In this document: one piece after another, positions 37,011 through 44,220 of the stretch
Position numbering within the stretch: the stretch's first letter is position 1
Layout: each line of letters starts with the position of its first letter
NCBI RefSeq assembly: GCF_001044425.1
Contig: NZ_LFML01000111.1
Location: 43,422-107,421, forward strand
Reading direction: 5' to 3'
Origin: Streptomyces roseus
GTDB lineage: Bacteria > Actinomycetota > Actinomycetes > Streptomycetales > Streptomycetaceae
DNA length: 64,000 nt
The notes under the pieces: generated by a model
What the model was told of the DNA's origin: nothing
Databases searched by the model: none
The model's input: the letters and a program-made list of their open reading frames with translations, nothing else
Translations under genes and position numbers: made by a program

Positions 37011-37523
37011 ATGACCACCTCCGCCGCCTCCTACGACCGCTCCTCGGCCACCCGCTTCCCGGGCCCCGTGGACACCGCCCTGCGCACCGCCGGCTGGGAA
37101 CCCGGCCGCTGGGACATCAAGCAGGCCGAGTACTGGGCCGACGCCCTGCGCGACCACACCACCCCCGCCGGCCACCGGCACACCGTCTTCCCGGCCGCCG
37201 TCGAAGCCTGGGCCGAATTCGGCGGCCTCCACATCACGGCGCCCGGCCCCGGCCGCCAGATAGCCCCCACCCCGGTCCGCCTCGACCCCCTCACGGGCCT
37301 CCACCTCGCCCGCACCTTCGCCGACCTCGGCCGCGCCCTGTCCAGCGAACTCTGCCCGCTCGGCATCGACGCCGACACCGGCTCACACCTCGCCATCGAC
37401 CGCGAAGGCCGCGTCTACGGCATCGACCACACCGGCGACTGGTACCTGGGCACCGACCTGGACGAGGCCCTCACCCTCCTCCTCACCGGCCTCCAACCCA
37501 CCCGCCTCACCACGGCCCCCTAG
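37011..37523 (+). CDS. SUKH-3 immunity protein
   Basis: 170-aa cytoplasmic protein of the SUKH-3 subfamily, small immunity proteins that bind and block partner toxins. Family marks: an N-terminal helix AGWEPGRWDIKQAEYWADAL, FPAAVEAWAEFGGL, and the C-terminal LAIDREGRVYGIDHTGDWYL leading to a Leu-rich helix. It is complete and of usual size. No strong Shine-Dalgarno precedes ATG 37011; translation probably continues from the deaminase gene 11 bp upstream. The tight pair suggests it neutralises that deaminase. Its 3' end faces the histidine kinase gene 48 bp away. Confidence 0.85.
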   Translation: MTTSAASYDRSSATRFPGPVDTALRTAGWEPGRWDIKQAEYWADALRDHTTPAGHRHTVFPAAVEAWAEFGGLHITAPGPGRQIAPTPVRLDPLTGLHLARTFADLGRALSSELCPLGIDADTGSHLAIDREGRVYGIDHTGDWYLGTDLDEALTLLLTGLQPTRLTTAP

Positions 37524-37571
37524 GAAACGACCGAGACCCGCGCCCCGCTGCCGCGTTCCGCGCCGGCCGCC

Positions 37572-38870
37572 CTACGCCCCGCGCGGAACGCACGGCAGGA
37601 CCACCGACACCCTGAAGCCGCCCTCCTCCGTCGGACCCGACACGAAGACACCCCCCAGGCCGAGCACCCGCTCACGCATGCCGACCAGCCCGTTCCCGCC
37701 ACTGGGCAGACCCGGCTGCACCACGTCCGCCCCGCACGGCCCGTTCTCCACCTGCATGGCCACCTCACCCTCCCGATGAGCCAGCCGCACCACCACCCGC
37801 GCCCCCGGCGCATGCTTGTGGCAGTTCGTCAGCGCCTCCTGCACCACCCGGTACGCCGTCTGCTCCACCTCCGCCGGATACCCGGCCCCCGCCCCCGCGC
37901 CCCGGACATCCAGCTCCACGCCCATCCCGGCCGCCCGCGACTGCCCGACCAGCGCCTCCAACTCGCCCAGCGAGGGCCCCGGACCGTCCTCGAAGCTCCC
38001 CACCAGCGCGGCCACCGTCGCCACCGCGGCCGAAGGCGCGACGGCGGGAGCCCGCTTCGGCGACTCCGCCGCCCGCAGCACACCCAACATCTCCCGCAAC
38101 TCCGTCAACGCCTGGCGCCCCATGTCCCCCACCAGCGCGGCGTTCTTCACCGCCCGCTCCGGATCCTTGGCCGCGACCGCCTCCAGCGCCGCCGCGTGCA
38201 CCACCATCAGCGACACCCGGTGCGCCACCACGTCGTGCATCTCCCGCGCGATCCGCGTGCGCTCCTCCGTACGGGCCCACTCGGCCCGCTCCTCCGCCCG
38301 GTCCGCGAGCAGGGACAGCTCCCGCTCCAGCGAATCCGCCCGCTCCTGCAAGCTCTCCATCAGCCGCCGCCGCGCCCCTATGTACAGGCCCAGCAGCACC
38401 GGCGGCACCGTCAGCGCCACCGCCACGAACACGGACAGCACGATGACGAGCGACTGCGAGGCCCCCTGGTCCCCAGTGGTCCGCACGTACATCACCACGA
38501 GGGTCGCGAGCAGCGCCAGCGAGGTCAGCGTCGCGGTGATCCGCCGGGGCACCTCACAGGCGGCGAGCGTGTACAGCCCGACCACCCCGAGCAGGAAGCC
38601 CATCGCGGCCGGCGACACGGCGATCCCGACCAGCACCACGGCGATCGGCCAGCGCCGCCGCAGTACGAGCGTGGACCCCACCAGCAGCCCGAACAGCACC
38701 CCGACCGGCACCGGAAGCCCGGCCTCGTGCGCGAAGGGCACCCCCTCGACGGCGCACTCGACGGCCGACACGGCCGCCAGCCCCACATCGAGCACGGCCC
38801 CCCGAGGCCGCTCCCACCACCAGGGCCCGGCCCGCCCGGCTCCGCCCCGCTCTTCCCCCGTACTGGTCAT
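37572..38870 (-). CDS. Sensor histidine kinase (NarL-type, HisKA_3), orphan
   Basis: 432 aa. Membrane sensor region with about five hydrophobic segments (about 28-165), a short coil (170-200), a DHp domain with phospho-acceptor His212 in REMHDVVAHRVSLMVV, and a HATPase domain with VVQEALTNCHKHAPGA and GLVGMRERV. This type normally pairs with a LuxR-family response regulator next door. None is adjacent on either side; the nearest LuxR-type genes are 13-15 kb away. ATG 38870 was chosen over an upstream in-frame ATG that precedes the conserved start without a ribosome site. Signal unknown. Confidence 0.88.
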   Translation of the reverse strand: MTSTGEERGGAGRAGPWWWERPRGAVLDVGLAAVSAVECAVEGVPFAHEAGLPVPVGVLFGLLVGSTLVLRRRWPIAVVLVGIAVSPAAMGFLLGVVGLYTLAACEVPRRITATLTSLALLATLVVMYVRTTGDQGASQSLVIVLSVFVAVALTVPPVLLGLYIGARRRLMESLQERADSLERELSLLADRAEERAEWARTEERTRIAREMHDVVAHRVSLMVVHAAALEAVAAKDPERAVKNAALVGDMGRQALTELREMLGVLRAAESPKRAPAVAPSAAVATVAALVGSFEDGPGPSLGELEALVGQSRAAGMGVELDVRGAGAGAGYPAEVEQTAYRVVQEALTNCHKHAPGARVVVRLAHREGEVAMQVENGPCGADVVQPGLPSGGNGLVGMRERVLGLGGVFVSGPTEEGGFRVSVVLPCVPRGA

Positions 38871-39002
38871 GCCGTCCAGCGTACGCAGGGCCCCCAGCAC
38901 ACAAGCGAACGGAATTCCGGCGATCCCGAGGTAATCGCACGTACGGCTGATTCATCCGCAGAGCGAGACCTGAATCCCACATTCCGGACGACATTGGGGG
39001 AC

Positions 39003-39893
39003 ATGACCGAAATCCGACGTCGCCCCGGCGACGGCACAGGCGGCCTGCACACCGGAGCCGCGACCTACGAAGCCCTCCGCGAGCAGGCGGTGGCGCTGCG
39101 CCGCGAGGGCCTCAGCCGCCGCCAGATCCGCGACCGCCTGCACGTCCACAACAACGACATCCTGAACCGCCTCCTGGAGGGCGAGCCCGCCCCCGAATGG
39201 ACCAAGCGCCCGAACGCGAAGGACGACCTGCGCGCCAGGGCCCGCGAACTCCGCCTCCAGGGCATGACCTACGACCGGATCCAGGTCGAGCTGGGCTGCT
39301 CGAAGAGCTCGATCTCCCTCTGGGTCCGCGACCTGCCGAAGGTCGACCACCGCTCCCCCACCGAGCAAGGTCGGGACGCCGCGTTCAAGCGCTGGGCCCA
39401 TGAGGCCCCGCGCCGCGAGGAGGCGCGGGCCGCGGCCGTCGAAGCGGCGAGGCAGGAGATCGGCCCGCTCAGCGATCGCGACCTCTTCCTCACAGGTGTC
39501 GCCCTCTATTGGGCGGAAGGCTCCAAGAGCAAGGCGTACCGGCGCAGCGAGACCGTCACCTTCATCAACAGCGACCCGGGCGTCATCGGCGTATACCTGG
39601 CATGGCTTCGACTCATGGACATCCCCCGCGAACGCCTCAAGTTCCGCGTCATGATCCACGAATCCGCAGACGTGGAGGGCGCCGAGCAGTACTGGGCCGA
39701 CTTCGTCGGGGTGCGACCGATCGAGTTGCAGAGGACCACCCTCAAGAAGCACAACCCGAAGACCGTCCGCAAGAACACCGGCACGGATTACCGGGGATGC
39801 CTCATCGTCCGCGTCTCCGCCAGTTGCGACTTGTACCGTCGCATTGAGGGCGCCTGGTGCGGCATAGTGGGGTCCGCTGGTTTGACCAAGTAA
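39003..39893 (+). CDS. HTH / LAGLIDADG-like DNA-binding protein
   Basis: 296 aa, annotated in related genomes as hypothetical. Residues about 23-58 and 73-112 are two helix-turn-helix units in tandem (SRRQIRDRLHVHNNDILNRL; MTYDRIQVELGCSKSSISLW). Residues about 160-285 resemble a LAGLIDADG homing-endonuclease fold: LTGVALYWAEGSK recalls the dodecapeptide helix with an acidic metal residue, then FINSDPGVIGVYLAWL and FRVMIHESAD. Only one such motif is seen, so it may act as a dimer or be a domesticated regulator. ATG 39003 follows GGGGG. It sits 30 bp upstream of a tRNA gene. No recognition site can be named. Confidence 0.7.
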   Translation: MTEIRRRPGDGTGGLHTGAATYEALREQAVALRREGLSRRQIRDRLHVHNNDILNRLLEGEPAPEWTKRPNAKDDLRARARELRLQGMTYDRIQVELGCSKSSISLWVRDLPKVDHRSPTEQGRDAAFKRWAHEAPRREEARAAAVEAARQEIGPLSDRDLFLTGVALYWAEGSKSKAYRRSETVTFINSDPGVIGVYLAWLRLMDIPRERLKFRVMIHESADVEGAEQYWADFVGVRPIELQRTTLKKHNPKTVRKNTGTDYRGCLIVRVSASCDLYRRIEGAWCGIVGSAGLTK

Positions 39894-39922
39894 CCGAATG
39901 TCCGGTTTGGCCAGCTTTGCTA

Positions 39923-39994
39923 TCCCCTGTGGTGTAATCGGCAACACGGGTTACTTTGGATAACTTGTTCCAGGTTCGAGTCCTGGCAGGGGAG
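39923..39994 (+). tRNA. tRNA-Gln (anticodon TTG)
   Basis: 72-nt cloverleaf: acceptor TCCCCTG / CAGGGGA, anticodon stem GGTTA / TAACT around loop CTTTGGA (anticodon TTG), and T arm CCAGG-TTCGAGT-CCTGG. CCA is not encoded. A 12-bp terminator follows at 40006. Confidence 0.95.
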
Positions 39995-40005
39995 CAAAGC
40001 GCGTT

Positions 40006-40034
40006 CGGGTCCCGACCTCCACGGTCGGGACCCG
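40006..40034 (+). terminator. Terminator after tRNA-Gln
   Basis: A perfect 12-bp stem (CGGGTCCCGACC, loop TCCAC, complement) between the tRNA and glmU. Confidence 0.8.
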
Positions 40035-40104
40035 GCTTCGTTTCCGGGGTGCGGCCCCCCGGTATCCTTCACGGGTCCACCACCCGAAGCCGAAGGGCAT
40101 CCCC

Positions 40105-41550
40105 GTGAGCGCCAACCGCCCGGCAGCCGTCGTCGTACTCGCAGCGGGTGAAGGCACCCGCATGAAGTCGGCCACTCCCAAGGTTCTGCACGAGATCTGC
40201 GGGCGCTCGCTCGTGGGCCACGTCGTCGCCGCCTCGCGCGAGCTGGACCCCGAACACCTCGTGGTCGTCGTCGGCCACGCCCGTGAGCAGGTCACCGCGC
40301 ACCTCGCCGGCATCGACGCCGGCGTCCGCACCGCCGTCCAGTACGAGCAGAACGGCACCGGACACGCCGTCCGCATGGCCCTCGAAGAGCTCGGCGGCGC
40401 CGTCGACGGGACCGTGATCGTCGTCTGCGGCGACACCCCCCTGCTCACCGGGGAGACCCTGCGGCAGCTCGCGGCCACGCACGTGGCCGACGGCAACGCC
40501 GTCACCGTGCTCACCGCCGAGGTCCCCGACTCCACCGGCTACGGGCGCATCGTCCGGGACGGCGCCGGCGCCGTCACCGCCATCGTCGAGCACAAGGACG
40601 CCACCGACTCCCAGCGCGCGATCCGGGAGATCAACTCCGGGGTCTTCGCCTTCGACGGCGCCCTCCTCGCGGACGCGCTCGGCAAGGTGCGCACGGACAA
40701 CAGCCAGGGCGAGGAGTACCTCACCGACGTGCTCGGCATCCTGCGCGAGTCCGGCCACCGCGTCGGCGCGGCCGTCGGCGCGGACCACCGCCAGATCCTC
40801 GGGATCAACAACCGCGTCCAGCTCGCCGAGGCCCGCGCGCTGCTGAACGCCCGCCTGCTGGAGCGGGCGATGCTAGCGGGCGTGACGGTCGTCGACCCGG
40901 CGAGCACGTTCGTCGACGTGACGGTGACCTTCGGGCAGGACGCGCTGGTCCACCCGGGTACGCAGCTGCTCGGAGCGACGCACGTGGCCGAGGGCGCCGA
41001 GGTCGGTCCGAACACGCGGCTGAAGGACACGCGGGTGGGCCCGCGGGCGCGCGTGGACAACACGGTCGCGGACACGGCGGTCATCGGCGAGTCGGCGTCC
41101 GTGGGTCCGTACGCGTACCTGCGTCCGGGGACGAACCTGGGCCTGAAGGCGAAGGCGGGTACGTACGTCGAGATGAAGAACGCGACGATCGGCGAGGGCA
41201 CGAAGGTGCCGCACCTGTCGTACGTGGGGGACGCGACGATCGGCGAGTACACGAACATCGGCGCGGCGAGCGTGTTCGTGAACTACGACGGTGAGCACAA
41301 GCACCACACGACCGTCGGCTCACATTGCAAGACGGGTTCGGACAACATGTTTGTGGCGCCCGTCACGATCGGGGACGGCGCGTACACGGCGGCCGGTTCG
41401 GTGATCACGAAGGACGTGCCGGCCGGTGCGCTGGCCGTGGCGCGTGGCCAGCAGCGCAATATCGAGGGCTGGGTGGCCCGGAAGCGTCCGGGAAGTGCCG
41501 CGGCGACGGCGGCGCAGTCGGTGGTTTCGGAGGATTCCGACCCCCGCTGA
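40105..41550 (+). CDS. glmU: Bifunctional GlcNAc-1-P uridyltransferase / GlcN-1-P acetyltransferase
   Basis: Makes UDP-GlcNAc, the first activated sugar of peptidoglycan, from glucosamine-1-phosphate. 481 aa. The N-terminal uridyltransferase (about 1-235) has LAAGEGTRMKSATPKVLHE and the NGTGHAVRMALEEL substrate loop. The C-terminal half (about 255-460) is the left-handed beta-helix acetyltransferase of hexapeptide repeats, with TYVEMKNATIGEGTKVPHLS, the catalytic-His region HLSYVGDATIGEYTNIG and NYDGEHKHHT. The last 20 residues are a disordered Ala/Ser tail. GTG 40105 has GAAGGG 8 nt upstream. It begins a run of same-strand housekeeping genes through pth. Confidence 0.97.
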   Translation: MSANRPAAVVVLAAGEGTRMKSATPKVLHEICGRSLVGHVVAASRELDPEHLVVVVGHAREQVTAHLAGIDAGVRTAVQYEQNGTGHAVRMALEELGGAVDGTVIVVCGDTPLLTGETLRQLAATHVADGNAVTVLTAEVPDSTGYGRIVRDGAGAVTAIVEHKDATDSQRAIREINSGVFAFDGALLADALGKVRTDNSQGEEYLTDVLGILRESGHRVGAAVGADHRQILGINNRVQLAEARALLNARLLERAMLAGVTVVDPASTFVDVTVTFGQDALVHPGTQLLGATHVAEGAEVGPNTRLKDTRVGPRARVDNTVADTAVIGESASVGPYAYLRPGTNLGLKAKAGTYVEMKNATIGEGTKVPHLSYVGDATIGEYTNIGAASVFVNYDGEHKHHTTVGSHCKTGSDNMFVAPVTIGDGAYTAAGSVITKDVPAGALAVARGQQRNIEGWVARKRPGSAAATAAQSVVSEDSDPR

Positions 41551-41695
41551 GGCCTCGTTGAGGTGAACTGACCGGAAACAGGTGGGCCCGGCAGGGCGTA
41601 CCGTGATAGGTGCACGCAATTCGGCTGGCTCACCGTGTGCGGGACGGACGCACACGGGGGCGAGCAGCTTTCAACACGTCTGAGGAGACTGTGCT

Positions 41696-42673
41696 GTGAC
41701 CGGGATCAAGACGACCGGCGAGAAGAAGCTGATGCTCTTCTCCGGCCGCGCCCACCCCGAGCTGGCCGAGGAGGTTGCGCATCAGCTGGGCGTCGCCCTC
41801 GTGCCGACCAAGGCTTTCGACTTCGCGAACGGTGAGATCTACGTTCGTTTCCAGGAGTCGGCTCGTGGCGCGGACTGCTTCCTGATCCAGAGCCACACGG
41901 CTCCGATCAACAAGTGGATCATGGAGCAGCTGATCATGATCGATGCGCTGAAGCGCGCGTCGGCACGCTCCATCACCGTGATCATCCCGTCCTACGGGTA
42001 CGCCCGTCAGGACAAGAAGCACAAGGGTCGCGAGCCGATCTCGGCGCGTCTGGTCGCCGATCTGCTGAAGACCTCGGGTGCGGACCGCATTCTGACGGTG
42101 GACCTGCACACGGACCAGATCCAGGGCTTCTTCGACGGTCCGGTGGACCACCTGTCGGCGCTGCCGGTCCTCGCGGACTACGTGGGCGCGAAGGTGGACC
42201 GTTCGAAGCTGACGATCGTCTCTCCGGACGCCGGCCGTGTGCGCGTCGCGGACCGCTGGTGCGACCGTCTGGACGCGCCGCTGGCGATCGTGCACAAGCG
42301 GCGTGACAAGGACGTCGCGAACCAGGTGACGGTCCACGAGGTCGTCGGTGAGGTCCGGGGCCGCGTCTGCGTCCTGGTCGACGACATGATCGACACGGGT
42401 GGCACGATCTGCGCCGCGGCCGACGCGCTGTTCGCGCACGGCGCGGAGGACGTCATCGTGACGGCCACGCACGGCATCCTGTCGGGGCCGGCGGCGGACC
42501 GTCTGAAGAACTCGAAGGTCAGTGAGTTCATCTTCACGAACACCCTGCCGGACCCGTCCGACCTGGAGCTCGACAAGATCACGGTCTTGTCGATCGCCCC
42601 GATGGTCGCGCGTGCGGTGCGCGAGGTCTTCGAGGACGGTTCGGTCACGAGCCTGTTCGAAGAGCAGCAGTAA
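41696..42673 (+). CDS. prs: Ribose-phosphate pyrophosphokinase
   Basis: Makes PRPP from ribose-5-phosphate and ATP, feeding purine, pyrimidine, His and Trp pathways. 325 aa, standard class I. Seen: N-terminal LMLFSGRAHPELAEEVA, the flexible loop YGYARQDKKHKGREPISARL, metal-binding DLHTDQIQGFFDGPVDHL and the PRPP loop VCVLVDDMIDTGGTICAA. GTG 41696 has AGGAG 9 nt upstream. It lies 145 bp after glmU and is followed by a terminator with TTTT, so it probably ends that transcript. Confidence 0.97.
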   Translation: MTGIKTTGEKKLMLFSGRAHPELAEEVAHQLGVALVPTKAFDFANGEIYVRFQESARGADCFLIQSHTAPINKWIMEQLIMIDALKRASARSITVIIPSYGYARQDKKHKGREPISARLVADLLKTSGADRILTVDLHTDQIQGFFDGPVDHLSALPVLADYVGAKVDRSKLTIVSPDAGRVRVADRWCDRLDAPLAIVHKRRDKDVANQVTVHEVVGEVRGRVCVLVDDMIDTGGTICAAADALFAHGAEDVIVTATHGILSGPAADRLKNSKVSEFIFTNTLPDPSDLELDKITVLSIAPMVARAVREVFEDGSVTSLFEEQQ

Positions 42674-42693
42674 CCGGTAGCGCAGAGATCCTT

Positions 42694-42722
42694 TTGGGTG
42701 CGGCCTCCGCGCCGGGTAGACT
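42694..42722 (+). promoter_or_regulatory. Candidate rplY promoter inside the terminator loop
   Basis: TTGGGT (42694-42699), a 17-nt spacer, and TAGACT (42717-42722) match the Streptomyces vegetative consensus. The predicted start is near 42729, inside the loop of the prs terminator, so one sequence may end prs and start rplY. Confidence 0.5.
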
Positions 42723-42757
42723 CCACGAGTTGCTCGGCGAGGGAGGCCGCACCTTTT
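42697..42757 (+). terminator. Terminator/attenuator between prs and rplY
   Basis: A 12-bp stem GGTGCGGCCTCC / GGAGGCCGCACC with an unusually large 33-nt loop, followed by TTTT: a textbook intrinsic terminator for prs. Confidence 0.7.
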
Positions 42758-42852
42758 CGGTGTCGGCGCTCCGTTATCGACGCGCTCTTCGTAGCAGGCC
42801 GTTCAGGCCGGGTGACCGTTGTCCGATTTCCGTCACCCCACGAGGAGTGAGC

Positions 42853-43440
42853 ATGTCCGAGGTCAAGCTTTCCGCCGAGCTCCGCACCACCTTCGGCAAG
42901 GGCTCTGCCCGCCAGGCCCGTCGCGACGCCATGGTTCCCGGTGTCATCTACGGCCACGGCAACGACCCGAAGCACGTCAACGTCGAGGGCCACGGCCTGG
43001 CGCTGGCGCTGCGTACCCCGAACGTCCTGATCTCCCTGGACATCGCGGGCGGCGGCACCGAGCTGGTCATCCCGAAGGCCGTCCAGAAGCACCCGCTGAA
43101 GCGTTCGATCTCGCACGTCGACTTCCTGATCGTCCAGAAGGGCGAGAAGGTCACCGTCGAGGTCGCCGTTGTCACCGAGGGCGACCTGGCCCCCGGCAAC
43201 AACATGCTGGAGACCCTCCTCAACACCATCACGGTCGAGGCCGAGGCCACCCACATCCCGACCGAGGTCACCGTCTCCATCGCGGGCCTCGAGGCCGGTG
43301 CCTCGATCCACGCCAAGGACCTGGTCCTGCCGGCCGGCACCACGCTGGCCGTCGACGGCGAGACCGCCGTCCTGCAGGTCGTCGCCCCGCAGGCCGAGGA
43401 GCCGGCCGCCGAGACGGCCGCCGAGGGCGAAGAGGCCTGA
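42853..43440 (+). CDS. rplY: 50S ribosomal protein L25 / CTC family
   Basis: Ribosomal protein that binds 5S rRNA. 195 aa, so it is the long CTC/TL5 form: an N-terminal L25 domain (about 1-95, KLSAELRTTFGKGSARQARR, GHGLALALRTPNVLISLDI) plus a C-terminal beta domain (about 96-180) and an acidic Glu/Ala tail of about 15 residues. In some bacteria CTC is a stress protein. ATG 42853 has GAGGAG 6 nt upstream. It is preceded by its own likely promoter and followed by a hairpin before pth. Confidence 0.95.
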   Translation: MSEVKLSAELRTTFGKGSARQARRDAMVPGVIYGHGNDPKHVNVEGHGLALALRTPNVLISLDIAGGGTELVIPKAVQKHPLKRSISHVDFLIVQKGEKVTVEVAVVTEGDLAPGNNMLETLLNTITVEAEATHIPTEVTVSIAGLEAGASIHAKDLVLPAGTTLAVDGETAVLQVVAPQAEEPAAETAAEGEEA

Positions 43441-43472
43441 GCCTCGCCTCTCCCCCTCAGCACTTGCTGATC

Positions 43473-43510
43473 GACCGCCGTCCGGCTCCACTGGGAGCGG
43501 GACGGCGGTC
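43473..43510 (+). terminator. Hairpin after rplY
   Basis: An 11-bp stem (GACCGCCGTCC / GGACGGCGGTC, 16-nt loop) in the 90-bp rplY-pth gap. The pth ribosome site follows directly, so partial read-through is likely. Confidence 0.6.
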
Positions 43511-43530
43511 GTCCTCGTTAAGGAGCATGG

Positions 43531-44121
43531 ATGTCGGACGACGCTGCGCCGTGGCTGATCGTCGGCCTCGGTAACCCCGGGGCGGAGTACGCGGGCAACC
43601 GCCACAACATCGGGTTCATGGTGGTGGACCTGCTGGCCGAGCGGATGCGCGGGAAGTTCAAGGCGCACAAGGCGCGGGCGCAGGTGGTCGAGGGCCGTAT
43701 GGGTCCGCCGGGGCCGGCGAACCGCCGGGTGGTGCTGGCGAAGCCCATGTCGTTCATGAACCTGTCGGGCGGGCCGGTGACGGCGCTGCGCGATTTCTAC
43801 AAGGTGCCGGTGGAGCGGATCGTGGCGGTCCACGACGAGCTGGACATCGACTATCCGACGCTGCGGCTGAAGCTGGGCGGCGGGGACAACGGGCACAACG
43901 GTCTGAAGTCGATGACGAAGTCGATGGGTGCGGAGTACCACCGGGTGCGGTGCGGCATCGGGCGTCCGCCGGGCCGTATGCAGGTCGCGGACTTCGTGCT
44001 GAAGGACTTCTCGTCCACGGAGCGCAAGGAGCTGGACTGGTTCGTGGACCGGGCGGCGGATGCGGTGGAGTGTCTGATCGCGGAGGGTCTGGAGCGGGCC
44101 CAGTCCGCGTACAACTCCTGA
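43531..44121 (+). CDS. pth: Peptidyl-tRNA hydrolase
   Basis: Esterase that frees tRNA from stalled peptidyl-tRNA. 196 aa. Active-site features: LIVGLGNPGAEYAGNRHNIGF with the catalytic His and Asn, KPMSFMNLSGGPV, the Asp-bearing VPVERIVAVHDELDID, and GGGDNGHNGLKSM with the second Asn. ATG 43531 follows AAGGAG. Last gene of the rightward housekeeping run; a 13-bp bidirectional hairpin separates it from convergent ppc. Confidence 0.97.
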   Translation: MSDDAAPWLIVGLGNPGAEYAGNRHNIGFMVVDLLAERMRGKFKAHKARAQVVEGRMGPPGPANRRVVLAKPMSFMNLSGGPVTALRDFYKVPVERIVAVHDELDIDYPTLRLKLGGGDNGHNGLKSMTKSMGAEYHRVRCGIGRPPGRMQVADFVLKDFSSTERKELDWFVDRAADAVECLIAEGLERAQSAYNS

Positions 44122-44168
44122 CCGCCTCCGTCCCCGCCCGCGCCGTGGCTCCCGTCCGCCGGGTGTGC

Positions 44169-44207
44169 GAAGGCCCCCGCCGTCCGGTCCGGATGGCGGG
44201 GGCCTTC
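44169..44207. terminator. Bidirectional terminator between pth and ppc
   Basis: A perfect 13-bp stem (GAAGGCCCCCGCC, 13-nt loop, complement) between convergent genes. Confidence 0.85.
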
Positions 44208-44220
44208 GTACGTCCTTCGG

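Noticed and set aside
37776..39002. Upstream extension of the HTH/LAGLIDADG-like gene across the histidine kinase
   Set aside because: The extension is antisense to the kinase and Arg/His/Pro-rich; ATG 39003 with GGGGG upstream gives a clean start.
39893..40040. Integrated element or att site at tRNA-Gln
   Set aside because: No second copy of the tRNA 3' end, no integrase and no change in base composition is visible within the window.
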